A stretch of 64,000 bases of DNA from Embleya hyalina (lineage in GTDB: Bacteria; Actinomycetota; Actinomycetes; Streptomycetales; Streptomycetaceae), in the NCBI RefSeq assembly GCF_003967355.1, contig NZ_BIFH01000034.1, forward strand, positions 109,904-173,903. The letters are read 5' to 3'. Below the pieces are notes generated by a model that searched no databases, had not been told where the DNA came from, and worked only from the letters and a program-made list of their open reading frames with translations. This document shows, piece after piece, positions 1-8,017 of this stretch. Each line of letters begins with the position of its first letter. Position 1 is the stretch's first letter. Made by a program: the position numbers and the translations under genes.

Positions 1-1
1 G

Positions 2-1042
2 GAGGCCTACTTCGGCGGCGTCCGCCGCGCCCGCGTCTCCTCCCAGGCATGGAAACGCGCCACCCGCATGCAATTCGCCTCCCACCAGCCCGAAGGCGAA
101 CAGGGCACCCGCACCAAGCGCATCGCCACCGAACTCGCCACCCGCCTCGCCCGCACCGGCGTCGACGGCGAACAGGCACAACGCCTCGCCACCGCCCTGC
201 TCACCCCCCTGGGCGTCAAACCCGGCAAGAAGGCCGGCGACACCGCCTACCTGCTGTTCTACGGCCACCACCAAGTGGAGAACATCGTCGACCTCGTCGC
301 CGACCGGGCCACCGACCTCGTCGCACTGGACGACACCGACCTCGTCGACGCAGTGAAGAACCTGCCCGTCGCCGACACACTCCGCACCGGACACCCCATG
401 GACGTCGCCCTGTTCGGCCGCATGGTCGCCGACATCCCCTCCCTCAACGTCGACGCCGCCACCCAGGTCGCCCACGCCCTGTCCACCCACGCCGTCGAAC
501 TCGAATTCGACTACTACACCGCCGTCGACGACCAAAACACCGCCGAGGAAACCGGCGCCGGAATGATCGGCACCGTCGGCTTCAACTCCGCCACCCTCTA
601 CCGCTACGCCACCATCGGCCTCCACCAACTCGAGGACAACCTCGGCGACACCGACGCCGCCATCGACGCCACACGACTGTTCGTCCAGGACTTCGCCCGC
701 GCCGTACCCTCCGGCCACCAGAACACCTTCGCCCACCGCACCCTGCCCAACCTCGTCGCCGTCGCCATCCGCACCGACCAACCCGTCAACCTCGTCTCCG
801 CGTTCGAGGAACCCGTCCCCGGCACCGACGGCATCGCCGCCGACTCCGCCATCCGCCTCGCCGACGAATACGCCCGCGTCACCCAGGCGTGGGGCGGCCC
901 GGAACACATCGACGTGTGCCACACCTTCGACACCAAATCCCCCGCCGGCGCACGACTCGCGGAGGTCTTCGGCGACACGAAACCGTTCCCCACGCTGCTC
1001 ACCGGCCTCACCGCCCGACTCCAGGCCAGGACGAACGCGTGA
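2..1042 (+). CDS. cas7e: Type I-E Cascade backbone subunit Cas7e (CasC/Cse4), 5' end outside window
   Basis: This subunit polymerises along the crRNA as the six-copy backbone of Cascade. The reading frame is open from base 2 and 346 residues are visible; only a short N-terminal part is missing. The visible start reads FGGVRRARVSSQAWKRATR, the conserved Cas7e segment, and further on come the family-typical stretches MIGTVGFNSATLYRYA and FAHRTLPNLV. The stop TGA overlaps the GTG of cas5 (GTGA), indicating translational coupling. By family order, cas3, cas8e and cse2 should lie just left of the window. Identity is secure; the true start is not visible. Confidence 0.95.
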   Translation, partial: EAYFGGVRRARVSSQAWKRATRMQFASHQPEGEQGTRTKRIATELATRLARTGVDGEQAQRLATALLTPLGVKPGKKAGDTAYLLFYGHHQVENIVDLVADRATDLVALDDTDLVDAVKNLPVADTLRTGHPMDVALFGRMVADIPSLNVDAATQVAHALSTHAVELEFDYYTAVDDQNTAEETGAGMIGTVGFNSATLYRYATIGLHQLEDNLGDTDAAIDATRLFVQDFARAVPSGHQNTFAHRTLPNLVAVAIRTDQPVNLVSAFEEPVPGTDGIAADSAIRLADEYARVTQAWGGPEHIDVCHTFDTKSPAGARLAEVFGDTKPFPTLLTGLTARLQARTNA

Positions 1043-1824
1043 CCACCGACCACCTCGTACTCCTGCTGCGCCTCGCCGGGCCGATGCAGTCCTGGGGCGA
1101 CCGCAGCGCGTTCAACCGCCGCGAGACCCGCCCCGAACCCACCAAATCAGGCGTCGTCGGACTCCTCGCCGCCGCCGCCGGCCGCCGCCGCGAGGCCGAC
1201 ATCACCGACCTGGCCGAGCTGCGGCTCGGCGTACGCGTCGACCAGGCCGGATCACTGATGCGCGACTACCACACCGTCAGCGACTACCGCGGGCAACCCT
1301 TGCCCCAAGCGGGCGTATCTGCCAAAGGCATCCAGAAGCCGACCTCACCCGCCAAACACACCCACATCACGCAACGCTTCTACCTCCAGGACGCCGTCTT
1401 CGTCGCCGGCATCGAAGGACCCGCCGACCTGATCACGACACTGGGCACCGCCGTCTCCAACCCGGCGTTCCCACTCGCACTCGGCCGCCGCTCGTGCGTA
1501 CCCACACAACCCGTGAACCTCGGACTGCGCCCGACCGACCTCGAGACCGCACTGATCACCGAGCCCTGGCAGATCGGCGACCACGCCCGCCGACGCCAGG
1601 CCCGCAAGGGCCGCCCCGCCACCGTGCAACTGGCCGCGACCCTCGACGACCCCGACGGCGACGACGTCGCCCACGACCGCCCCGTCTCCTTCGACCCGCT
1701 GCGCCGCGCGTTCACGAGCCGCCGCATCCGCCACGCCTGGTTGACCGTTCCGTCCGGATTCGACAACCCGGATCCGGACGCGCGCTCCGCCGGCCACGAC
1801 CCCTTCGCACTCCTGGACTGGTGA
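1039..1824 (+). CDS. cas5e: Type I-E Cascade subunit Cas5e (CasD)
   Basis: A RAMP-fold protein of 261 aa that caps the 5' handle of the crRNA in Cascade. The GTG start overlaps the cas7 stop. The N-terminus carries LRLAGPMQSWGDRSAFNRRE followed by TKSGVVGLLAAAAGR, the diagnostic Cas5e opening. Later come DYHTVSDYRGQPLPQAG and the segment around ALGRRSCVPTQPV, also typical. The open frame extends upstream to position 49, but that part is antisense-like overlap of cas7 and is not coding. The stop overlaps the cas6 GTG. Its partner, the crRNA 5' handle, differs between arrays in this window, so the contacts of this protein are of interest. Confidence 0.95.
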   Translation: MTTDHLVLLLRLAGPMQSWGDRSAFNRRETRPEPTKSGVVGLLAAAAGRRREADITDLAELRLGVRVDQAGSLMRDYHTVSDYRGQPLPQAGVSAKGIQKPTSPAKHTHITQRFYLQDAVFVAGIEGPADLITTLGTAVSNPAFPLALGRRSCVPTQPVNLGLRPTDLETALITEPWQIGDHARRRQARKGRPATVQLAATLDDPDGDDVAHDRPVSFDPLRRAFTSRRIRHAWLTVPSGFDNPDPDARSAGHDPFALLDW

Positions 1825-2588
1825 CCCTCATGCCCTACCTGTCCCGCGTCCGGCTCAACCCGCTGCGCGGCGAGAGCCGGACGCTGCTGGCGAATCCGCG
1901 CGCGATGCGCGGTGCCGTGCTGGGCGGCGTCGCCGAACGACCCACCGAGGAACGCGTCCTGTGGCGACTGGACACGGACAACCCACGACGGCCGATGCTG
2001 TTCGTCCTCACCGAGTCCAAGCCCGACTGGACACACATCGTCGAACGCGCGGGCTGGCCCGACGCCGACGGCGAACACGCCGCCGTACGCGACTACACAC
2101 CGCTCCTCGCACGGATCGCGGTCGGCCGCGAGTTCGCCTTCCGACTCACCGCGAACCCCGTACAGAACACGAGCACACCGCAGGCGCCCTCGACCATCCA
2201 GGGCAAACGCAAGTCCGCGGGCCACACGCGATCCTTCCGCATCGGACACCGCACCGCCGCCGACCAGACGGCCTGGTTCCTCAAGCGCTGCGAACGCTGG
2301 GGATTTACGGTCCCGGACGCACGCACGGACCCCGCGGCACCGGGGCTCGACGCCCCAGAAAGCGGCGAGGCCGCACGTGAAGTCCGGATCACCGCACGGC
2401 AACGCCACTCGTTCGGCAAGAACGGCCGCGGCGAATCTCCGGTGGTCCTGACCACGGCCACGTTCGAGGGACGGCTGCGCGTGACCGACGCCGCCCTGTT
2501 CGCGGAAAGACTGGTCGGGGGCATCGGCCCGGGAAAGGCCTACGGCTGCGGCCTGATGACCCTCGCCGCGCTGCCGGAAGGATCCTGA
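1821..2588 (+). CDS. cas6e: Type I-E crRNA endoribonuclease Cas6e (CasE), catalytic His position is Arg
   Basis: Cas6e cleaves pre-crRNA 3' of the repeat hairpin and stays bound to it. The protein has 255 aa from the GTG that overlaps the cas5 stop; an ATG three codons in is an alternative start. The ends of the fold are intact: YLSRVRLNP at the N-terminus, EFAFRLTANPV in the middle, and the Gly-rich RNA-binding loop GGIGPGKAYGCGLMTLA near the C-terminus. In the family the N-terminal helix reads like LHQGLWHLF in E. coli (His20) or MHAAV in actinomycetes. Here it reads AMRGAVLGG, with Arg (codon CGC) where the general-acid His should be. Whether cleavage is lost cannot be told from sequence alone. 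Confidence 0.93.
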   Translation: MTLMPYLSRVRLNPLRGESRTLLANPRAMRGAVLGGVAERPTEERVLWRLDTDNPRRPMLFVLTESKPDWTHIVERAGWPDADGEHAAVRDYTPLLARIAVGREFAFRLTANPVQNTSTPQAPSTIQGKRKSAGHTRSFRIGHRTAADQTAWFLKRCERWGFTVPDARTDPAAPGLDAPESGEAAREVRITARQRHSFGKNGRGESPVVLTTATFEGRLRVTDAALFAERLVGGIGPGKAYGCGLMTLAALPEGS

Positions 2589-2590
2589 AC

Positions 2591-3613
2591 GTGCCCGACA
2601 TCTGGTGGAAGGCCCACCCGCACGACCTGCACCGCCTGGTCGATCGCGTCTCCAGCGTGTACGTCGAACGCAGCCACGTCGACCGCGACGACAACGCCGT
2701 CGTCGTCATCAACAAACGGGAGACCGTACGCGTCCCGGCCGCGATGATCGCCGTCATGCTGCTCGGACCCGGCACCCGCGTCACCCACCAGGCGATCGCG
2801 GTCCTCGCCGATTCCGGCACGGCGGTGTGCTGGGTCGGGGAACGAGGCGTCCGTCTGTACGCCACCGGCATCGGCCCCGCACGAGGCGCCGGACTGTTGC
2901 ACCGGCAGGCATGGCTGGTGACCCGACCCAGGGAACGACTCGCCGTCGCCCGCGCGATGTACGGCATGCGCTTCCCCGGTGAGGACGTGTCGAAGGCCAC
3001 GATGCAGGTGCTGCGCGGACGCGAAGGCAGACGAATGCGTGACGTGTACAAGGCCGAATCGGAACGTACCGGGGTGCCGTGGAAGCGCCGCGAATACCGC
3101 GCGGGGGACGCCTTCGCGGCCGGAGACGACGTCAACCGGCTGTACTCGGCGGCGAATGCCGCGCTGTACGGCATCAGCCACGCCGTCATCGTGGGCCTGG
3201 GCGCGAGCCCGGGCCTGGGCTTCGTCCACACCGGGACGGCAACGTCGTTCGTCCAGGACGTCGCCGACCTCTACAAGGCCGAGTACTCGGTCCCCCTGGC
3301 GTTCGATCTCGCGGCCAAGGGCCTCGTCGACGAACGCGACGCACGCGTCGGCCTGCGGGAACTCATCGTCCGCGACAAACTCCTGGGGAGAATCGTCGAC
3401 GACGTCAAAGCACTGCTGACGCCCCAGGGAGTCGAAATCCCGGACGTCGAGGCCAACGAACTCTGGGACGATCAGACCGGCACCGTCGCCGGCGGCGTCG
3501 ACTACGGCGGGGACGACACGCCGGACCTCGTCCGAGAGGCCTCGATGGGAGAGGACCACATCACCATCCTGGGCCCCGACTTCGACGAACCCACCGAGGG
3601 CGGGAGACAGTGA
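2591..3613 (+). CDS. cas1e: Type I-E CRISPR integrase Cas1
   Basis: Metal-dependent integrase of the Cas1-Cas2 adaptation complex, 340 aa, GTG start two bases after the cas6 stop. The expected catalytic residues are present: Glu145 in LRGREGRRMR, His213 in GFVHTG, and Asp223/Asp226 in QDVADLYK. The C-terminal tail after residue ~285 is acidic and probably disordered. The intact active site fits the evidence in the arrays for fairly recent spacer acquisition. The stop overlaps the cas2 GTG. Confidence 0.96.
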   Translation: MPDIWWKAHPHDLHRLVDRVSSVYVERSHVDRDDNAVVVINKRETVRVPAAMIAVMLLGPGTRVTHQAIAVLADSGTAVCWVGERGVRLYATGIGPARGAGLLHRQAWLVTRPRERLAVARAMYGMRFPGEDVSKATMQVLRGREGRRMRDVYKAESERTGVPWKRREYRAGDAFAAGDDVNRLYSAANAALYGISHAVIVGLGASPGLGFVHTGTATSFVQDVADLYKAEYSVPLAFDLAAKGLVDERDARVGLRELIVRDKLLGRIVDDVKALLTPQGVEIPDVEANELWDDQTGTVAGGVDYGGDDTPDLVREASMGEDHITILGPDFDEPTEGGRQ

Positions 3614-3888
3614 CGGTCATCGTGCTCATCGCCGTCCCGGAAGGCCTGCGCGGCCACCTCACCCGCTGGATGGTCGAAGTCAACGCCGGCGTCTTCGTCG
3701 GCACCCCCAGTCGCCGCGTACGCGACCGCCTCTGGCAACTTCTGACCGAGCGCATCCGGGACGGACAGGCCGTAATGGCCGAACCGGCGAACAACGAACA
3801 GGGCTGGGCCGTTCGCACGGCCGGCCGCGATCGCTGGCGACCGACGGACTTCGACGGACTGATCCTGTCGGCACGTCCCGGAAAGTGA
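3610..3888 (+). CDS. cas2e: Type I-E CRISPR-associated protein Cas2
   Basis: The structural partner of Cas1 in spacer integration, 92 aa, of the short Cas2e (CasB-type, ferredoxin-like) family. It begins VTVIVLIAVPEGLRGHLTRW and contains the family's VFVGTPSRRVRDRLW and QGWAVRTAGRDRW segments. It starts at the GTG overlapping the cas1 stop. The first CRISPR leader begins directly after its stop codon, so cas2 is the last gene of the cas operon. Confidence 0.95.
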   Translation: MTVIVLIAVPEGLRGHLTRWMVEVNAGVFVGTPSRRVRDRLWQLLTERIRDGQAVMAEPANNEQGWAVRTAGRDRWRPTDFDGLILSARPGK

Positions 3889-3967
3889 AGACATCAATAG
3901 GTGTGGTGGCATGATGCAACTAAATGAAATTCGTGTTACCTGCCGGTAGAAGCCCAGTTCAGGCAGC
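3889..3967 (+). promoter_or_regulatory. CRISPR leader of array 1 (rightward)
   Basis: This 79-bp stretch between cas2 and the first repeat is locally AT-rich. It contains GGTGGCATGATGCAAC and TGTTACCTGCCGGTAGA, matching in the same order the other leaders of the window read on the minus strand. It lacks the GGTGAA/TTCACC palindrome that most other leaders carry, because cas2 occupies that position. Confidence 0.8.
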
Positions 3968-4398
3968 GTTGGCCCCGCGCTCGCGGGGATCGCTCCCCCC
4001 CACGCTGGTGGCCGCTCCTCGCTGCGGAGTTGGCCCCGCGCTCGCGGGGATCGCTCCCCCGTCATGTCCGGGAGCTCGACGCCCGCGGGGTTGGCCCCGC
4101 GCTCGCGGGGATCGCTCCGGCCGGAGTGCCCGGGCGAGTCGGCGTTCGCGGTTGGCCCCGCGCTCGCGGGGATCGCTCCTGCATGGGGATTGCGGTGAGT
4201 CCGCGCATCTCGTTGGCCCCGCGCTCGCGGGGATCGCTCGGTTATCGCCGGGGCGGGTGCCCTGGCCAAGCGGTTGGCCCCGCGCTCGCGGGGATCGCTC
4301 TCGCGCGAGCCCATGGGCCTGATGCCCAGATCTGTGGGCCCCGCGGAGATCGCTCGACGCAGAAGACCGGTGACACCTCCCGGAAGTGGTTGGCCCCA
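3968..4398 (+). CRISPR. CRISPR array 1, rightward, 7 repeats plus a half repeat
   Basis: 28-nt repeats of the form GTTGGCCCCGCG-CTCGCGGGGATCGCTC start at 3968, 4029, 4090, 4151, 4212 and 4273, with exact 61-bp spacing and 33-nt spacers. A seventh copy at 4334-4355 has lost 6 nt in the stem. The array ends in GTTGGCCCC at 4389-4397, joined to the oppositely oriented array. This is the only array read left to right. Its repeat 3' end (GATCGCTC) differs from every other array. Confidence 0.95.
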
Positions 4399-4659
4399 CC
4401 TGCGCGGGGCCGACAGACCATCATGCCTACGTGCTGGGAACGGCCTGGGAGCATCCCCGCTCGCGCGGGGCCGACGCCGAGGTTGGCGCGTTCGCGCAAG
4501 TGGGTGCGGGAACATCCCCGTGTTCGCGGGGCCGACGCGGCCTGTGCGCGGCCGTCTTCTCCGCCTCGGCCGAGCAATCCCGCGTTCCCGGGGCCGACGG
4601 CGAGGTCGACGGCGTGCGCGGACACCGCCAGGAGCAATCCCCGCCTGCGCGGGGCCAGC
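4399..4659 (-). CRISPR. CRISPR array 2a, decaying leaderless remnant, leftward
   Basis: Repeat copies lie at 4448-4475, 4509-4536, 4571-4598 and 4631-4659, plus half a repeat at 4399-4414 fused to array 1. The third and fourth copies have single-base indels and substitutions. No leader follows; instead a gene fragment starts at 4660. It was probably once continuous with array 2b at 4938. Confidence 0.85.
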
Positions 4660-4834
4660 TTGGCGCCGATGCGGGCGGCGTGCCGGTGCCAGGCCCGCCG
4701 AGCCGCCGGGCGGCGTGGTCGTAGCCCTGCAGGAACGCAGTCACGCCAGCGAGGGAGACGCGACCTATGTACATCCCGGGCCGCTTGGCAAAGAACGCAA
4801 GGTACTCGCGCTCGGTCATCTCGGTCGGATCCAT
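4660..4834 (-). pseudogene. Fragment of a small hypothetical gene between CRISPR arrays 2a and 2b
   Basis: From an ATG at 4834 (minus strand) the frame reads MDPTEMTEREYLAFF followed by AKRPGMYIGRVSLAGVTAFL, then QGYDHAARRLGGPG, before running into CRISPR repeat sequence at 4659. The 'RPGMYIGR...GYD' pattern resembles the start of short actinomycete hypothetical proteins. No function is known to me. The gene is truncated at its 3' end by the array. About 100 bp of its upstream sequence (4835-4937) survives, so this looks like a gene start stranded in a CRISPR cluster by rearrangement. Confidence 0.5.
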
Positions 4835-4937
4835 CACCCCGGAATCCTCTCGTGCTGTCACAAGGCGGCCGCACACCGGCACTCGATCGGCACACCCAAC
4901 CTTGTATTCACAAGTTCCCGACAGCATCAGGTACGTA

Positions 4938-5392
4938 GAAGCATCCCCGCTTGTGCGGGGCCGATGTCCCGGAGCCAGCACGGTACGGAGCGGATCAGGG
5001 AACATCCCCGTCTGCGCGGGGCCGACCTCCTCCCACACAAGCGGCCCGTGGCCCATGTCGGAACATCCCCGCCTGCGCGGGGCCGACCCTGATACCACAT
5101 GCCGGCCCACGCCATACTCAGGAACATCCCCGCCTGCGCGGGGCCGACCGACCCCGGGGCCGGCCACGGCCCCGGGGTGGGGGAACATCCCCGCCTGCGC
5201 GGGGCCGACCGGCGAGGTCGCCGCGCGCGGTGCGGGGCGCCGGGAACATCCCCGCCTGCGCGGGGCCGACCGTGCGACCCGGCGTGCCCGGTGATCCCGG
5301 GAGGGAACATCCCCGCCTGCGCGGGGCCGACCTACTGAGGGAGGGTTCGTGCCGAACCTGGCTGGGAACATCCCCGCCTGCGCGGGGCCGAC
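4938..5392 (-). CRISPR. CRISPR array 2b, 8 repeats, leftward
   Basis: Repeats start at 4938 (degenerate, oldest), 4999, 5060, 5121, 5182, 5243, 5304 and 5365, with 61-bp period and 33-nt spacers. On the plus strand each reads GGAACATCCCCGCCTG-CGCGGGGCCGAC, so the transcript repeat ends in GATGTTCC. The leader lies to the right at 5393. Confidence 0.96.
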
Positions 5393-5506
5393 ACCGGATG
5401 ACCTGGGGTTCTACCAGCGGGTAACAGCTTTTTCACTCGGTTGCATCATGCCACCCATGCCTCGTTTCCGCGAGGTGAATCTCCGCCGGCACCACGGTGG
5501 TTCACC
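5393..5506 (-). promoter_or_regulatory. CRISPR leader of array 2b
   Basis: On the plus strand, right after the last repeat, come GGATGACCTGGGGTTCTACC, then GTAACAGCTTTTTCACTCGG and TTGCATCATGCCACCC. An inverted repeat GGTGAA-N21-TTCACC lies at 5474-5506, about 80 bp from the repeat. The same order of blocks recurs beside every array. Confidence 0.8.
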
Positions 5507-5688
5507 CCACCACCACCCTCCACGCACGGAAGCAACGCTCGCGCCCACCCGACTGCGGCCGGCACGACCGAGGACAACCCGGCCCCCGGCACCGGCAGGA
5601 TCAACCGACCGACCGGCCCGCCGCCATACTGCGTCAGAACCACGCTCTCCCAGGGAGCGGCGCCTCTCGCAGATTCTCAACGCCGACG

Positions 5689-5946
5689 CAAAGCAATCCC
5701 GCTCGCGGAGCCGACTTCGCGTTCACCACCGCTGCCCCTATCCGGAGGGAGCATCCCCGCGCCCGCGTGGCCGATGATGTCCGGCTGTCGGCCCTCAACT
5801 TCGCGGAGTTGGGCAACCAATCATGAAATACGGCCTGCGGATATCGTTCCGAACTCAGGCACGCGGCCGCGTGCGCGGGGCCGACCCGGGTCGCGGACTC
5901 GTACTCCGCCCAGAGCTTGGAGCATCCCCGCCTGCGCGGGGCCGAC
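5689..5946 (-). CRISPR. CRISPR array 3, 4 mostly degenerate repeats, leftward
   Basis: Repeat-like units end at 5715, 5775, 5885 and 5946. Only the leader-proximal unit at 5919-5946 is intact (GGAGCATCCCCGCCTG-CGCGGGGCCGAC). The others have lost the stem or carry several substitutions, and the second spacer interval is about 80 nt, so a repeat has been lost there. The array is decaying. Confidence 0.85.
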
Positions 5947-6062
5947 CCCTCGATGACCTGGGCATTTACCAGTCGGTAACCATATTTTCATTCGGTTGCA
6001 TCTTGCCACCCATGCGTTGTACGCAGCGAGGTGAACCTCCGTCGATACCAAGGTAGTTCACC
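5947..6062 (-). promoter_or_regulatory. CRISPR leader of array 3
   Basis: It has the same block order as the other leaders: CGATGACCTGGGC, TTTACCAGTCGGTAAC, TTTCATTCGGTTGCATCTTG, then GGTGAA...TTCACC at 6030-6062. Similarity continues for about 80 bp beyond (GTGATCGTTCCGGCCCGACC). Confidence 0.78.
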
Positions 6063-6248
6063 CGACGATCCCCTCGGTGCCCGTGGAGCGGTGATCGTTC
6101 CGGCCCGACCGAGGAGCCCGATCGTCCCCGCAGTCGTACCCAGTGAGGCCCCGGATGCGGGCCGATCCTCGGGTCACTCACAGCCAGGCGGTGTGTCCCT
6201 TCCCGGCATTAACCTGACGATCGTCCGGCGGAACCCGGGGGTCGAGGA

Positions 6249-7847
6249 GTGGCTGTGGTACTCAAGGATCTGACGGAACGGGGTGCGGTTCTCCGTGCGA
6301 TCGACGAGTTCGACGAGGTCGGGCAGGCCGCGTTTCTGAAGCATTACGAATACGGTCGGTCGACCCGATACTTCGTCGAGTATCGGGGCGCTGTCTACGA
6401 CGTCAAGGCACTCGTCGGAGCAGCGTACGGGTATCAGTATCCGGACCGAGGGCCGTTGACGAGGAAACAGTTCAGCGGCGGGCAGGCGGCGGCGAACGCG
6501 GCCGTGGAGCGCCTGGGTTTCACGGTGGTCGACCGACATGCCGCGGTCTCGACGACCGGGACGGAGTTCCTCGCCCGCGTGGAGGCGGTGGCTCCCCAAC
6601 GATTCAGGGATCGAACGGCGCTGCATCGCCCGTTGATGCTGCTCTGGGCCCTGAAACAGGTCCGCGAGAACGCACCCCGCCGGCTACGGTGGATTGTCCT
6701 CCGCGAGGCTCTCACCGACTTGGGCGAGAGGTTCGGCAACGCCCGCGACCTGAACGCCCAGGCGCTGTACCCGCTCTGGGCGCTGCGCAACGACGGGTTG
6801 TGGGAGGTGGACGGCACCGAACACCTGGCGCCCTCGCAACGCCCGACGCTGGGGGACCTGAACCGGGACAACCCACTCACCGGATTCCCCGCCGCAGACC
6901 ACAAGTTGCTGAGGGACGAACCCCAAGTCCTCGAAGCCGCAATCGATCTCGTGCTCACAAAGTTCTTCGATCCAGCCCCGCCCAGACTGTCCGAATGGGT
7001 ACGTCCCCACGCGCCAACCTCGGCTGTGGTTCCGCACGGGCGGCCCGGTGTCACCGAGGATGCCCGGAGCGAGGACCTGGAACTGCGCCTTGCGCTCGGC
7101 GACCCGAACGGCGACGGACCGATCCCCGAGACCGACCTCATCGAATACACCGCCCCCGACACCCGAACCGACCTGGCGCTCGAACATGCCCGCGCCGCGA
7201 CCCGCACCGTCCGCGTCAGCCGCCCCGACGGAGCAGGAGGGCGGTACTTCGAGACTCGGGCACTGGCCGTCGGACGCTGCACGGGACCCTCACCCTCCAG
7301 CGGGGACACCTGGCTGCTCCAGCCCGTTCCCTCCGATGACCCGGAAACCTGGCCGCCCCCCGTACACGAACTCGTGACCTCGTCCCTCCAGGACACCATC
7401 AACGAACACCTACAAGCCACCCCGAGCAATACGACGAACCCCTACGCACTCCTCAACGAAAGAGCCACCCAGGGCGCCGACGACCGAATCGGCAACACCG
7501 TCGAGCGAGCGGTCGTCAAACGAGCGCGCAGCCGCAGTGCCCGTCAGGCCGTACTCGAACGCAGCGCCGGATCCTGCGAGAACCCACGCTGCCTCGGCCA
7601 TCCCACCGAACTCACCGACGCCGGCCGACCCATCCTCGAAGTCGACCACATCCACGACCTCGCCCGCGGCGGCAGAGACATCCCCGAAGTGATGATCGCG
7701 CTCTGCCCCAACTGCCACGCCCTGAAAACCCGAGGCGTCAACCGCGACAACCTCACCAAGGAACTGCTCCACGTCGCTCGACAACGCCACGCCAACCACC
7801 TGGCGAAGACACCCTCCCCTCAAGACACGTGGAACGAGCCGAAATGA
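6249..7847 (+). CDS. ScoMcrA-like type IV restriction endonuclease with sulfur-binding and HNH domains
   Basis: A 532-aa protein built like Streptomyces coelicolor ScoMcrA, which cuts phosphorothioated or methylated foreign DNA. Residues ~1-95 form the N-terminal head domain (YGRSTRYFVEYRGAVYDVKA). Residues ~120-250 match the DNA sulfur-binding domain, with LHRPLMLLWALKQV and YPLWALRNDGLWEV. After a middle region, residues ~435-505 are a zinc-type HNH nuclease: CENPRC, the catalytic EVDHIHDLARGG and LCPNCHALK. I see no clear SRA domain. GTG 6249 opens the frame; GTG 6255 has better spacing to GAGGAG at 6244-6249. It sits alone between arrays 3 and 4, a restriction gene embedded in a CRISPR locus. 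Confidence 0.82.
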   Translation: MAVVLKDLTERGAVLRAIDEFDEVGQAAFLKHYEYGRSTRYFVEYRGAVYDVKALVGAAYGYQYPDRGPLTRKQFSGGQAAANAAVERLGFTVVDRHAAVSTTGTEFLARVEAVAPQRFRDRTALHRPLMLLWALKQVRENAPRRLRWIVLREALTDLGERFGNARDLNAQALYPLWALRNDGLWEVDGTEHLAPSQRPTLGDLNRDNPLTGFPAADHKLLRDEPQVLEAAIDLVLTKFFDPAPPRLSEWVRPHAPTSAVVPHGRPGVTEDARSEDLELRLALGDPNGDGPIPETDLIEYTAPDTRTDLALEHARAATRTVRVSRPDGAGGRYFETRALAVGRCTGPSPSSGDTWLLQPVPSDDPETWPPPVHELVTSSLQDTINEHLQATPSNTTNPYALLNERATQGADDRIGNTVERAVVKRARSRSARQAVLERSAGSCENPRCLGHPTELTDAGRPILEVDHIHDLARGGRDIPEVMIALCPNCHALKTRGVNRDNLTKELLHVARQRHANHLAKTPSPQDTWNEPK

Positions 7848-8017
7848 CACCGCAGCCGAGAAAGCCCCCGAGAAGAATCGACCACACTCGTCCACGCCGG
7901 ACCGGTTCCGGTGTTGTCTGGGGAAGGAGGCCGGATGCGCCCGACCTCCGGGCTGGTCGGGCGTCGGGAACTCGCCGGGCCGACAGGCGTTTCCTCCCGT
8001 CCGCCTGCTCCTGGTCG

